Positions 53,558 through 63,124 of a stretch of 64,000 bases of DNA are shown one piece after another. The notes beneath the pieces are model-generated. The model saw nothing but the letters and a program-made list of their open reading frames with translations, was not told where the DNA came from and did not search any database. Numbering within the stretch: position 1 is the first letter of the stretch; every line of letters starts with the position of its first letter. Origin of the DNA: CAZJUP01 sp964549275 (GTDB lineage: Bacteria > Fidelibacterota > Marinisomatia > Marinisomatales > TCS55); NCBI GenBank assembly GCA_964549275.1, contig CAZJUP010000008.1:34847-98846 (forward strand), given 5' to 3'. The position numbers and the translations under genes were made by a program.

Positions 53558-55956
53558 AAGAACGGCGTCTTGAAATTCTAGGATTGTTGACGATATTAAT
53601 CTCTGGTTTGGTATTGGCCAGTTTAGCCGGGTACAACCCTTTAGAAGACCCCGGTATTTCACCCCATGTGCAAATTGATAATCGATTGGGTATAATGGGT
53701 GTATGGATTGGCCACATCTTTATAAAGCTTTCATTTGGTTATGCATCTCTTTTACTCCCGGTTTTAGGTATAGCTTGGGGGTGGTGGTTTTTTAGTCATA
53801 AAGAATTTGACCCTCTTTCTCGAATTTCCGGATACGGATTGGGAGTGGTGATATTATCTTCGGTATCATTAGGACTTGCTGAATTAATTCGAGATCATTC
53901 TTTTTATGTTTATAGTGGATTGTTCGGTTGGTCGATGGCCGAGTTTATTCATGACTTTTTAGGCGCATACGGTGGAGCTATTCTTCTGATTGTACTTTGG
54001 ATGGTTTTGATTCGGGGATATTTCTCATGGAGTTTTTACGGACCTATCAAGAAGCTTAAAGAAAAAATTCAAAAGAAAAGAGATGAGAGCAATCTTATCT
54101 CAATGGAAAAGACAAAAAATGAGGAAAAACGACAGCATACCCAAAACCTGTTAAATAAGATTGATGCACTAAGGAAAAGAGATACTGATGCATGGAAATC
54201 GGATTCGGTTTCTTCAGTTGAACAGGATATTTCAGACGAAAAGCCAGTTGAAAACCTTGAGTTGAAAGAGGAAGATGTCGTCTCTTCTGATGAAGGAATT
54301 GAAACACCGGGTGAAGAAGGCACTCCGGACTTAACAGAAGAGAAAGTCGATGAAGAAATACCGCAAGAGATTGAGGTAAATACAGACCTAGAAGAAAAAT
54401 CAGATGAAGCTGCTTCTTCTGAAACAGAGAACATGATTGTAGAAGAAATGGTAACTGAAGAAGAAATTGATCTTGACGAGATTAAAGAACGACAGGCACC
54501 AAAACGTAAGTATAATCTTCCCGCAGCAGATTTACTGGCGACACCTGTGAATATTCAAGGAGGCATGAGCCGGGAAGAATTAGTGGAAAGAGCAAATTTT
54601 TTAACCCAATCTCTTCTCACGTTTGGTGTCGAAGGAAAAGTCGTTAACGTCAGCCCCGGCCCGGTTATCACTTTATTCGAAGTTGAACCGGCAGAAGGGG
54701 TTCGCGTTAATAAATTTGTAGCTCTGTCAGATGATTTAGCACGAGTGATGGAGGCTAGTCGGGTTCGGGTCATTGCGCCAATCCCGGGAAAATCTTCTGT
54801 TGGAATTGAAATTCCGAACCGAAATCCTGATATGGTATTTTTCAAATCAGTTATCAATTCAGAAAAATTTGCTTCCTCCGATTCAATTTTAACTTTAGCT
54901 GTTGGAAAAACAACATCGGGTGAAATTGCAACACTGGATTTAGATAAAATGCCCCACCTATTGATAGCAGGTACGACCGGTTCGGGGAAATCTGTCTGTA
55001 TGAATACAATTATTTCCAGTCTGTTATACCGAGCTACCCCAGATGAAGTCAAATTTGTTATTATAGACCCGAAAAAGGTAGAAATGACACTTTATCGAGC
55101 CTTAGACGGTTATCATTTATTGGGGTTAGAAGATATTGATGAGCCTATTGTTACAAATCCGGATAATGCTGTTTTGTCGTTAAGAGCAGTTGAAAAAGAA
55201 ATGGAACGCCGTTATGATACATTGGCAGATGCGGTTGTTCGAAATATTGGCGAGTATAATGCACGCATGAAACAAAAGTCTGAATCCATCATGCCTTATA
55301 TTGTTGTTGTGATTGACGAACTCGCGGATTTAATGATGATGAATGCCAAAGAAGTTGAGGCACCCATCGCAAGGTTAGCTCAACTTGCCCGGGCGGTTGG
55401 TATCCATCTGGTTGTGGCCACTCAACGTCCTTCTGTTGATGTCATTACAGGTGTCATTAAAGCAAATTTCCCTTCAAGAATTGCATTTCAAGTCGCAACA
55501 AAAATTGACTCCAGAACGATTATAGATCAACCGGGTGCAGAAAAGTTAATTGGACGGGGAGATATGTTATATTTAGGACACGGATCCTCAGAACCCATGC
55601 GCCTTCATAATGCATTCCTTTCTCTTGAAGAAATCGAAGCATTGATGAATCATATTAAAGAACAACCAAAGCCGGAAGAACTAATTCTTCCAACGGTCAG
55701 AGAGGCAACAGTCCATGAAGAGGGAGGACCCATAAACGGAGGACATGACGATCTATTTAATGAGGCTGTACGGTTGGTTGTTATGCATCAGCAGGGGTCA
55801 ATTTCCCTTCTCCAGAGACGATTGAAGGTTGGCTATTCTCGTGCAGCAAGATTGATTGATGAGATGGAACAGGCAGGAATTGTCGGCCCCTTTACAGGAA
55901 GTAAAGCCAGAGAAGTATTAGTTGATGATTCCTATTTAGACAGCTTGGATTATTAA
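53554..55956 (+). CDS. ftsK: DNA translocase FtsK
   Basis: Pumps DNA at the division septum so that chromosomes clear the closing septum. The 800-residue protein has an N-terminal membrane part (four helices to about residue 170), a long acidic Glu/Asp/Ser-rich linker (170-310), and the motor domain with Walker A GTTGSGKSVCMN near 472 and Walker B VVIDELADLMMM. It ends with a winged-helix gamma domain (LLQRRLKVGYSRAARLIDEME). ATG 53554 overlaps the epimerase stop (ATGA); a longer frame adds nine residues. lolA follows directly, an arrangement known from enterobacteria. Confidence 0.96.
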   Translation: MKERRLEILGLLTILISGLVLASLAGYNPLEDPGISPHVQIDNRLGIMGVWIGHIFIKLSFGYASLLLPVLGIAWGWWFFSHKEFDPLSRISGYGLGVVILSSVSLGLAELIRDHSFYVYSGLFGWSMAEFIHDFLGAYGGAILLIVLWMVLIRGYFSWSFYGPIKKLKEKIQKKRDESNLISMEKTKNEEKRQHTQNLLNKIDALRKRDTDAWKSDSVSSVEQDISDEKPVENLELKEEDVVSSDEGIETPGEEGTPDLTEEKVDEEIPQEIEVNTDLEEKSDEAASSETENMIVEEMVTEEEIDLDEIKERQAPKRKYNLPAADLLATPVNIQGGMSREELVERANFLTQSLLTFGVEGKVVNVSPGPVITLFEVEPAEGVRVNKFVALSDDLARVMEASRVRVIAPIPGKSSVGIEIPNRNPDMVFFKSVINSEKFASSDSILTLAVGKTTSGEIATLDLDKMPHLLIAGTTGSGKSVCMNTIISSLLYRATPDEVKFVIIDPKKVEMTLYRALDGYHLLGLEDIDEPIVTNPDNAVLSLRAVEKEMERRYDTLADAVVRNIGEYNARMKQKSESIMPYIVVVIDELADLMMMNAKEVEAPIARLAQLARAVGIHLVVATQRPSVDVITGVIKANFPSRIAFQVATKIDSRTIIDQPGAEKLIGRGDMLYLGHGSSEPMRLHNAFLSLEEIEALMNHIKEQPKPEELILPTVREATVHEEGGPINGGHDDLFNEAVRLVVMHQQGSISLLQRRLKVGYSRAARLIDEMEQAGIVGPFTGSKAREVLVDDSYLDSLDY

Positions 55957-55960
55957 ACGA

Positions 55961-56548
55961 ATGATAGGCAGGTTTTTTATAATTCTCCTATTATTCGGAG
56001 GAGTATGGGGGCAAACGCATATTGCTGTGCAAAAACTGAAACAATTTTTATCTCAGCAAACGGGCACAGAAATGAAAATTGCTATTAAACAGAAACAATT
56101 TGACCAAATTTCCCAACTGGTTGGAACAATGGAAATATCTGGTAGAGGACAATATGTATTTGATTCTGAGCACGAAATGATTTTAGTAAACGGAACCGTG
56201 ATAAGATCTTGGAACAAAATGAACCAACAATTAATAATTGATGAAACTATTCCGGGAGAGTTCTCGTACTTTAAGTTATTATCAGGAGATTTCCATGGGG
56301 TGAAATTCGGGAAAACAACCGTGAAAAAAGCCCCTTGGAGTCATCTTCAATATTTCGTGAAAGAAATGGGAATAAAAGGGCAAATCGTTTTGAATGTTCA
56401 AACAGGACAACCCCGAAACATTTCGATTGAATATGGTCCGGACCAACGTATCGATATGGAGATAAAATCCATCAGCAATATGAAAGGAAACAGCCGTTTT
56501 AAATCATTTAACCCAAATAATTTGGAAGTGATCGACCTTCGTGAATAA
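55961..56548 (+). CDS. LolA-like outer-membrane lipoprotein carrier protein
   Basis: A 195-residue periplasmic protein with a signal peptide (FFIILLLFGGVWGQ). It has LolA-fold features: an amphipathic start, LVGTMEISGRGQYVFDSEHE, a later ELSGDFHGV-like strand, and a C-terminal PNNLEVIDLRE. LolA carries lipoproteins from the inner to the outer membrane. Position right after ftsK, as in Escherichia coli, supports the call, though sequence match is loose. It overlaps the next gene by 8 bases. Confidence 0.72.
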   Translation: MIGRFFIILLLFGGVWGQTHIAVQKLKQFLSQQTGTEMKIAIKQKQFDQISQLVGTMEISGRGQYVFDSEHEMILVNGTVIRSWNKMNQQLIIDETIPGEFSYFKLLSGDFHGVKFGKTTVKKAPWSHLQYFVKEMGIKGQIVLNVQTGQPRNISIEYGPDQRIDMEIKSISNMKGNSRFKSFNPNNLEVIDLRE

Positions 56549-57524
56549 GTGGATAAAATTACTCATCAGTTTAATGATCAGTGTTGCGGGTCTGTACTAT
56601 GCTTTTGGGACAGTGGATTTTAATGAACTTCAATCAACACTGGTTCAAGTTAATGGATGGTATATTCTTTTATCTGTGGGGTTAATCATTTTCAGTATTG
56701 CCGTCCGCGCAGAACGATGGCAATTACTTCTGGAACCCATCCGTTCCATTCGTTTCCAACCTCTGTTTAGCTCTACGATGATTGGATACTTTGGAAATGG
56801 GGTTATGCCTTTTCGATTGGGAGAAGTGTTACGGGCTTATTCCATTTCTTTAGCAAGAGGTGTGGATGCATCCTCCGCTTTCGGAACCATTATTTTAGAA
56901 CGTATTCTGGACCTTTTGGGGTTGGTAGCCGGTATAATTCTTTTCGCCTTTTTTTATCCCGTTCATCATTGGGGAGGTCGAGTTATGATGGCCATTGTAA
57001 TTCTTTCAATAAGTGCCTTTTTATTTATCCTGTTTCTTGGCCGGGCGCAGTCTCATCTCTTAGAAAAATTTGAAAGGATGACTTTTTTCCAAAATCCTTT
57101 TGGTCAAAGGAGTATCATTCTCATAAAAAATCTCTTATCGGGCTTAACATCAATAAAAGAAACAAAACATGTAGGGCAAATCGTTATTCATACGATCTTT
57201 CTTTGGGTCATTTATTATTCCATGGTGTATTTTACAGTTCTTGCAACAGGAATAAACCTCGATTGGGTCGGTATCGGTATTGTATTGATTTCTACATCAT
57301 TAGCTGTCTCTGTACCTGCGGCACCGGGTTACGTAGGAACATACCATGCGGCAGCAGTGTATGTGTTGGTCGAACTTTTTAATGCAAATTTAATTGAGGC
57401 ACAAACCTTTTCTGTTATTATTCATGCCGTCGGTTTTATCCCCTTGGTCTTCATTGGTGCTGTGTATTTTATTAGAAGTGGATTGCACTTAAAGGACATG
57501 TCCGGAAAGCATATCGTTGGATGA
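56541..57524 (+). CDS. Flippase-like integral membrane protein (LPG synthase TM family)
   Basis: A 327-residue protein of about eight helices, of the UPF0104/lysylphosphatidylglycerol synthase transmembrane family. Typical stretches: RAERWQLLLEPI, NGVMPFRLGEVLRAY, SAFGTIILERILDLLGL and VSVPAAPGYVGTYHAA. These proteins are proposed to move lipid-linked groups across the membrane. The following gene, a heptose-phosphate phosphatase relative, hints at envelope glycan work. Starts with GTG at 56541. Confidence 0.85.
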   Translation: MNKWIKLLISLMISVAGLYYAFGTVDFNELQSTLVQVNGWYILLSVGLIIFSIAVRAERWQLLLEPIRSIRFQPLFSSTMIGYFGNGVMPFRLGEVLRAYSISLARGVDASSAFGTIILERILDLLGLVAGIILFAFFYPVHHWGGRVMMAIVILSISAFLFILFLGRAQSHLLEKFERMTFFQNPFGQRSIILIKNLLSGLTSIKETKHVGQIVIHTIFLWVIYYSMVYFTVLATGINLDWVGIGIVLISTSLAVSVPAAPGYVGTYHAAAVYVLVELFNANLIEAQTFSVIIHAVGFIPLVFIGAVYFIRSGLHLKDMSGKHIVG

Positions 57525-58072
57525 AAAAATATGATACAATATTTCTCGATCGAGATGGTACTATAAATCCTGATCCTGGATATATCAGATCATTAGACCA
57601 ATTCGAATTTTACCCCAATACTATTCCAGCGCTAAATCATTTATTATGCGTTGGAAATCAATTTTGCATTATTACAAATCAATCCGGTATTGGTCGGGGT
57701 TTAATTCAAGAGGATGATTTAAAAAAAATACATGATTATATAGAAGAAGAATTTGAAAAAAATAACCTTCCCTTAATTGGAATATATCATTGTCCTGACC
57801 ATCCAGAACATGCAACTTTAATGCGAAAACCCGGCCCGGGAATGTTCCAAAAAGCGGCAAATGAACATGGAATAAATTTGGAGAATTGCCTCATGGTGGG
57901 GGATGCTGTTTCCGATATTGAGGCAGGTGTAAATTTAGGAATGGAAACTCTTTTGGTATTAACGGGTAAAGGAATGAAAACAGTAGATTCTTTAAAAACC
58001 ATACGACCAACCTTTATTGCTGAAGATATTTTGGACGGGGCAAATTTAATCACTGAACATCTTTCAAAATGA
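57521..58072 (+). CDS. GmhB-like HAD phosphatase
   Basis: A 183-residue HAD-IIIA phosphatase like D-glycero-D-manno-heptose-1,7-bisphosphate 7-phosphatase, which makes the ADP-heptose precursor of lipopolysaccharide. FLDRDGTINPDPGYI carries the nucleophile and acid Asp residues; ITNQSGIGRGLI and MVGDAVSDIEAGVNLGM complete the HAD set. In known GmhB proteins a zinc site is made from C-x-H plus two later Cys. Here the first pair is present (HCPDHPE) but the second Cys pair is replaced (HATLMRKPGPGM). Zinc binding is therefore doubtful. It overlaps ddl by four bases. Confidence 0.85.
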   Translation: MKKYDTIFLDRDGTINPDPGYIRSLDQFEFYPNTIPALNHLLCVGNQFCIITNQSGIGRGLIQEDDLKKIHDYIEEEFEKNNLPLIGIYHCPDHPEHATLMRKPGPGMFQKAANEHGINLENCLMVGDAVSDIEAGVNLGMETLLVLTGKGMKTVDSLKTIRPTFIAEDILDGANLITEHLSK

Positions 58073-58968
58073 AAGTGGCCGTATTATATGGCGGTACATC
58101 TGAGGAGCGTGAAGTCTCTTTAAACTCCGGGCAGGCAATTGTGAATGCTTGCAATCAATTAGGATATGAAGTAACTGCTCTGGATTTGAATCATAATATG
58201 ATGTCTCTAATTCCGGAGTTGGCTCAGGCGGATGTTGTTTTTAACGGTTTACATGGAGGGGAAGGTGAGAATGGTGTTATCCCCGGATTTCTTCAATCTT
58301 TAGGGTTGACCTATACAGGCTCAGGAAACGAAGCCTCTGCAGTTTGTATGGACAAACGATTGAGCAAAGCCCTGGTCCATCGGAAATCAATTTTAACCCC
58401 GGAATGGATATCTATATCGAAGGAAGATAGCGTATTTGAAGACCACGGTTTAGATTATCCTGTGGTGATAAAACCAAATGGGCAGGGAAGCACAATTGGT
58501 TTGACAATTGTCCATGAAGAATCCCATTTGAAAAAAGCGATTGAATTGGCGTTTCAATTTGACCAAATTGCGTTAATTGAATCCTATATTGAAGGCAGGG
58601 AAATTACTGTAACGATTATTGGGAATCGGGCATATCCTATCGTTGAAATTGTCCCAAACCATGATTTATATGATTATGAGTGTAAATATACAAAAGGGAT
58701 GACTCAATATTCTTGCCCCGCAGATTTAAGCGATGCATTAACACAACAAATTCAGACTACAGCTCTGTACATACACAAGCTTTTAGGATGCAGGCATTAC
58801 TCCCGGGTGGATTTTCGTTTGGATAATAATAATAAAGCCTGGTTTTTAGAAGTGAATACATTACCAGGAATGACGGAGACCAGTTTAGTCCCAAAAGCAG
58901 CAAAAGCGATGGGAATGGAGTTTCCGGAGTTGATCAAAACTATTTTAAATGAAGCCTTAAATACCTGA
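58069..58968 (+). CDS. ddl: D-alanine--D-alanine ligase
   Basis: ATP-dependent ligase giving D-Ala-D-Ala for peptidoglycan. The 299 residues show VLYGGTSEEREVSLNSG, LHGGEGENGVIPGFLQ, YPVVIKPNGQGSTIGLT, EGREITVTIIGN, and the C-terminal EVNTLPGMTETSLVPKA. All are standard ATP-grasp Ddl motifs. Overlaps both neighbours by a few bases. Confidence 0.96.
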   Translation: MKVAVLYGGTSEEREVSLNSGQAIVNACNQLGYEVTALDLNHNMMSLIPELAQADVVFNGLHGGEGENGVIPGFLQSLGLTYTGSGNEASAVCMDKRLSKALVHRKSILTPEWISISKEDSVFEDHGLDYPVVIKPNGQGSTIGLTIVHEESHLKKAIELAFQFDQIALIESYIEGREITVTIIGNRAYPIVEIVPNHDLYDYECKYTKGMTQYSCPADLSDALTQQIQTTALYIHKLLGCRHYSRVDFRLDNNNKAWFLEVNTLPGMTETSLVPKAAKAMGMEFPELIKTILNEALNT

Positions 58969-59480
58969 TGGAACACTGGATTGCAGTTCGGACAAAGCCC
59001 CGCGCAGAAAAAGTTGCTTTTGAGCAATTAAAGAAAAATGGAATTAAAGCCTATTTACCTTTGGTCAAACAAAAACGTAAATGGAGCGACAGAATGAAAT
59101 GGGTGGAACTTCCATTATTCAGTGCATATCTCTTTGCGAAGATCCCTTTAAAAAATTCAATTTATGTGATGCAAACTCATGGGGTGAGTTCCATAGTAAA
59201 ATTTGGGAATGAAATTGCTGTCGTTGAGGAGGAGGTGATTAACTCCATCAGGCTTGCCCTAGAAGGCGGATACAAACTTGAACCAACAGAATATTTTTCT
59301 ATCGGTGACGAGGTTGAGGTAATTGAGGGTCCTATGAAACATGCCAATGGAATTGTTACACAACATAAAGGTGAAGAAAGACTGGTTATTCAGATTGAAG
59401 CTTTGCAGCAAGCTATTGCAGTACATATTGATACGAAATTTCTTAAATCAATAGGAAAGAAGAATGCTCCGATTTTATAA
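58968..59480 (+). CDS. NusG-family antiterminator (UpxY/RfaH-like)
   Basis: A 170-residue NusG paralogue. It begins HWIAVRTKPRAEKVAFEQL, the NGN-domain start of NusG-like specialised factors, with FSAYLFAKIPLK and a C-terminal KOW domain (GDEVEVIEGPMKHANGIVTQ). True NusG is usually next to secE and ribosomal proteins; this one lies between ddl and cysS and resembles UpxY/LoaP-type factors, which help transcription through long polysaccharide or secondary-product operons. Its target operon is not obvious in the window. It overlaps cysS by 17 bases. Confidence 0.85.
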   Translation: MEHWIAVRTKPRAEKVAFEQLKKNGIKAYLPLVKQKRKWSDRMKWVELPLFSAYLFAKIPLKNSIYVMQTHGVSSIVKFGNEIAVVEEEVINSIRLALEGGYKLEPTEYFSIGDEVEVIEGPMKHANGIVTQHKGEERLVIQIEALQQAIAVHIDTKFLKSIGKKNAPIL

Positions 59481-60840
59481 CTCTCTTTCCAGGGAAATAG
59501 AAGATTTTAAACCCATAGAGAAGGGGAAAATAAAACTTTACACTTGTGGCCCTACCGTTTACGATTATGCACACATCGGTAATTTTCGCACCTTCTTATT
59601 CGAAGATTTATTAAAACGAGTTTTATTGGGATTGGGGTATGAAGTTATCCATGTCATGAACATTACAGATGTGGATGATAAAACTATTCAGAAAGCAAAT
59701 GTGGAAAAAGTTCCGCTGTCAAAAATCACGAACTACTTTTTTGCCAAATTTCAAGAAGATTTAAAAACCTTGAAAATCCTTCCTGCAGATGTGTATCCGG
59801 AAGCAACGAAGCATGTGGATGATATGGTTGTTTTAATTGAGAGATTGTTGGATAAAAACCATGCCTATAAAACAGAAGATGGGTCTATCTTTTTTTCAAT
59901 TGATTCCTTCCCGGAGTATGGTCAACTGGCCAATGTAAAAAAAGATGAGCAAAAATCTTCTTTGAGGGTTGAGTCTGACGAATATGATTTAGATTCACCA
60001 CAAGATTTTGCACTATGGAAAGCCTATAAAGAGGAAGATGGTGATGTGGTTTGGGACTCGCCCTGGGGGAAGGGGAGACCGGGTTGGCATTTAGAATGTT
60101 CAGCCATGAGCATGACCTATCTGGGAGACCACTTTGATATTCATTGTGGTGGAGTAGATAATAAATTTCCTCATCACGAAAATGAAATTGCTCAGTCAGT
60201 ATGTGCTGTGGATACCCCCTTTGTTAACTATTGGCTCCATTCTGAGTTTTTAATGGTTGATGGGGGAAAAATGAGTAAATCGTTGGGGAACTATTATACA
60301 ATACCAGACTTGATGGATAAAGGGTTTTCAGCTGAAGAAATTCGATTTATTATGCTGAGTGGACACTATCGAACCAAAATTAATTTTACGTTGGATAAAC
60401 AACAAGAAGCGAAAGCGAGTATTCAACGAATTCAATCCTTAAATGATCGGCTATTGGGTTTACCCAAAAATGCTTCAGATGAGTTCCCGAATGAAAAATC
60501 TAATTTCGATATAGCATTAGAGAATGACTTGGATTCCCCCAATGCATTGGCTGTGTTTTTTGACTGGATTCGTACCACCAATTTTGCATTGGATAATGAA
60601 AATCTTTCAGCAGATGACGTCACCAAAGGATTGAATTTTATTTCATATTTTAATGATGTATTCGGCGTCTTGTCTGAAACCACAGCTGTTCCTCAAGAAG
60701 TAATGGATATTGTTTCCGAACGGGAATTGGCAAGGGAAAATAAAGATTGGACCAAATCTGATGAATTGCGTGATTTGATTGAATCAAAAGGGTGGACTGT
60801 AAAGGACACCCCTGATGGTACAAAATTGACTTCTAAATAA
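59464..60840 (+). CDS. cysS: Cysteinyl-tRNA synthetase
   Basis: Class I synthetase attaching Cys to tRNA-Cys, 458 residues. HIGH motif in TCGPTVYDYAHIGNFRTF, zinc-site residues in GRPGWHLECSAM and GGVDNKFPHHENEIAQS, and the KMSKS motif in GGKMSKSLGN. Length and order are normal. Its start overlaps the NusG-like gene. Confidence 0.97.
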   Translation: MLRFYNSLSREIEDFKPIEKGKIKLYTCGPTVYDYAHIGNFRTFLFEDLLKRVLLGLGYEVIHVMNITDVDDKTIQKANVEKVPLSKITNYFFAKFQEDLKTLKILPADVYPEATKHVDDMVVLIERLLDKNHAYKTEDGSIFFSIDSFPEYGQLANVKKDEQKSSLRVESDEYDLDSPQDFALWKAYKEEDGDVVWDSPWGKGRPGWHLECSAMSMTYLGDHFDIHCGGVDNKFPHHENEIAQSVCAVDTPFVNYWLHSEFLMVDGGKMSKSLGNYYTIPDLMDKGFSAEEIRFIMLSGHYRTKINFTLDKQQEAKASIQRIQSLNDRLLGLPKNASDEFPNEKSNFDIALENDLDSPNALAVFFDWIRTTNFALDNENLSADDVTKGLNFISYFNDVFGVLSETTAVPQEVMDIVSERELARENKDWTKSDELRDLIESKGWTVKDTPDGTKLTSK

Positions 60841-60866
60841 TATTCTGGCAGTTATTGGTTTAATAA

Positions 60867-62258
60867 ATGAGTGAGAAGTGTCCAGTATCAGGTTTACCCA
60901 TTACAAGAAATCCAGATTGGGAGTTTGAAACTGAAGATGGTACATATTCTTGTCTGTTTTACCTGATTGGTGACGATATACTTTTTCATCGCGGATCTGG
61001 TGTTTTAAATGTTGTTGGTATGAAGCAATATATGGCAACCGTTGAAAGTATAATTGATACGCACTTTAATGATGGAAAAAAGTTTTATGAAATCTCTGAT
61101 TTATCCGGTGCGAAAGGGTTTGATTTTGCCACGAGAAAACCATACGTAAAATGGGGGGAGACTATTGCAAAACAAATGCATTCTTCTCTGTATTACAATG
61201 TGAGCTTTACGATGAGAACGATTATAAAAATCGGCAAAACATTTTCTTCAAATTTTGATATGATGGATGTGGTTGATAGTTATGAGGAAGGTATTAATCG
61301 ATTTATTGCGCATAAATCTCAATTTAACGGACAAGATCGAATAGACCATGAAGATAGGTTGAATTCTGAAATATTGAGTCCAAGCGAAGATATAGATAAG
61401 CCGCTGGGAAAGAAAGATTTAGAACGAATCGATGAACTTATTCTATATTTGGGGAAAATGAGTTGGTTGGAGGAGTTTGCACAAAAGATACCAAAATTAC
61501 CCCAAGAAGACCCATTCGCAGAATTGTTTGCTGTTGTGGCAAGCATTCAGGATGATTTGGGTGAAATGTACCAACGAAAAGAAATGGAAAAATTATTAGT
61601 GCAAAAAGAAAAATTAATTCTAGAGCAAAATCAATCCTTTATACTAGAAAAAATTAAAACGGAGGAGCTGAGGACATTGCGTTTTCAACTGAAACCGCAT
61701 TTTCTTTACAATGTGCTTAATTCCCTTCATTATTTAATTGGAAATGCCCCAGATAAAGCGCAAGAAATGACGTTGCATCTTGCAAGATATTTTCAACATA
61801 TTTTAAGTGAAGATGTTTCTGAAACGGTAAAGCTTAATAATGAAATTAGTCTCATCGAAGAATATATCGAATTGCAGAAAATACGTTTTGAAGATAGGTT
61901 GGCATCAGAAATTTCTTGTCCTGATTCGCTTATGAATCATGATATACCTGGCTTAATCATTTTTCCATTAATTGAAAATGCTGTCAAGTATGGATATGCA
62001 ACTTACGATGGCGTATGTAACATAAATCTTTCCGTAAATAAAGTGAACTCAACATTAATGATTATTGTAGAGAATGATGGAAAATGGGTTGAAGAAGACC
62101 CCATGAAAACAGATCCGCGAATCGCTGCTTATGGTGGTGGTATCGGGCTTGAAAATATTCGGAAACGATTGATGCATCATTATGAAGATAGTTGGTCTTT
62201 AGAACATAAGGAAGATAGTGGAAAAGTCTTCGTTACATTAACCATACCATTTGAATGA
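60867..62258 (+). CDS. Soluble LytS-type sensor histidine kinase
   Basis: A 463-residue kinase with no transmembrane helix. The first 160 residues are a sensor region starting CPVSGLPITRNPDWEFETEDG; GKKFYEISDLSGAKG and the pattern around it recall STAS-like folds, but this is a weak call. A coiled coil near 225-265 follows. The phospho-acceptor region is FQLKPHFLYNVLNSLHYL (His near 278), the His_kinase family of LytS/YehU proteins, then an ATPase domain with PLIENAVKYG and GGGIGLENIRKRL. It overlaps the LytTR regulator by 4 bases, so the two are a cognate pair. Confidence 0.9.
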   Translation: MSEKCPVSGLPITRNPDWEFETEDGTYSCLFYLIGDDILFHRGSGVLNVVGMKQYMATVESIIDTHFNDGKKFYEISDLSGAKGFDFATRKPYVKWGETIAKQMHSSLYYNVSFTMRTIIKIGKTFSSNFDMMDVVDSYEEGINRFIAHKSQFNGQDRIDHEDRLNSEILSPSEDIDKPLGKKDLERIDELILYLGKMSWLEEFAQKIPKLPQEDPFAELFAVVASIQDDLGEMYQRKEMEKLLVQKEKLILEQNQSFILEKIKTEELRTLRFQLKPHFLYNVLNSLHYLIGNAPDKAQEMTLHLARYFQHILSEDVSETVKLNNEISLIEEYIELQKIRFEDRLASEISCPDSLMNHDIPGLIIFPLIENAVKYGYATYDGVCNINLSVNKVNSTLMIIVENDGKWVEEDPMKTDPRIAAYGGGIGLENIRKRLMHHYEDSWSLEHKEDSGKVFVTLTIPFE

Positions 62259-62977
62259 ATCCTTTAAACATACTCATTGTTGATGATGAATCTTTGGCAC
62301 GCAAACGGATTGCAGAATTGGTCAGTCAGGCCTGTCCTGAAGGAATTATCAAGACTGCAGCTTCATTATCTGAAGCAAAACATGCCATTGACGTCAATAC
62401 TTTTTCTCTAATATTTCTCGATATCAATCTAAAAGGTGAATTGGGATTTGATTTAGTCCCATTTATTCCAAAGAAAACTAAAATTGTTTTTATTACTGCT
62501 TTGGATAAATATGCCATTCGTGCCTTTGAAGTCAATGCCTTAGATTATATTTTGAAACCGCCCACCTTAGAACGAATCCAGAAATCCGTTAATCAATTGA
62601 ATGAGAATGGTCTGGAGCCAGTTGATCTGAAAGAATTTTCTTTAGACGACAGAATTTTTGTTCAAAGTAATGATGCCATAAGGTTTATCAATTTAACAGA
62701 CATTAAGTATATTCAAGCAAAAGATGTGTATTCAATGATTATCACATCTGAAAAAAAGTCGATTCTTGTTCGAAAATCGTTAATGGATTGGATTAAAATA
62801 TTACCCCATAATCATTTTATCCGGATCCATCGTTCTTCCATTGTAAATATTAAATTCATTCAACATATCGCTCCTTATGGAAAGGGCACTGATAAGGTCT
62901 ATTTAGATGGCGTTGAAGAACCCTTGTCCATGAGTAAAGCATATGCCGGTGAATTAAAAAAACGATTAATTAAATAA
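62255..62977 (+). CDS. LytTR-type response regulator
   Basis: A 240-residue regulator with an N-terminal receiver (acid pair VDDES, phospho-Asp in IFLDINLKG near residue 56, Lys in DYILKPP) and a C-terminal LytTR DNA-binding domain (IKYIQAKDVYSMII, then NHFIRIHRSSIVNIKFI). It is the expected output partner of the kinase overlapping it. A 147-base gap follows, then the lone receiver gene. Confidence 0.95.
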   Translation: MNPLNILIVDDESLARKRIAELVSQACPEGIIKTAASLSEAKHAIDVNTFSLIFLDINLKGELGFDLVPFIPKKTKIVFITALDKYAIRAFEVNALDYILKPPTLERIQKSVNQLNENGLEPVDLKEFSLDDRIFVQSNDAIRFINLTDIKYIQAKDVYSMIITSEKKSILVRKSLMDWIKILPHNHFIRIHRSSIVNIKFIQHIAPYGKGTDKVYLDGVEEPLSMSKAYAGELKKRLIK

Positions 62978-63124
62978 TATAACAATCTTTGTTGGTCGGT
63001 GAATATTGCCGATTAATAATTTTCTTTATTCGTTTACATCTGCCGGGCGCCCATTCACATCAGGAATGAGGCCATTTACATCATATTGTAATTGACTCAA
63101 TTTGCTTTCCGCTAATTTTCATGT

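Noticed and set aside
54555..55052. 165-codon minus-strand frame inside ftsK
   Set aside because: It lies opposite the ftsK motor domain, including Walker A; it is a shadow of that conserved frame.
62990..63030. Possible terminator after the LytTR gene
   Set aside because: Only a four-base stem (TCGG with CCGA) and a broken T-rich stretch; too weak to call.
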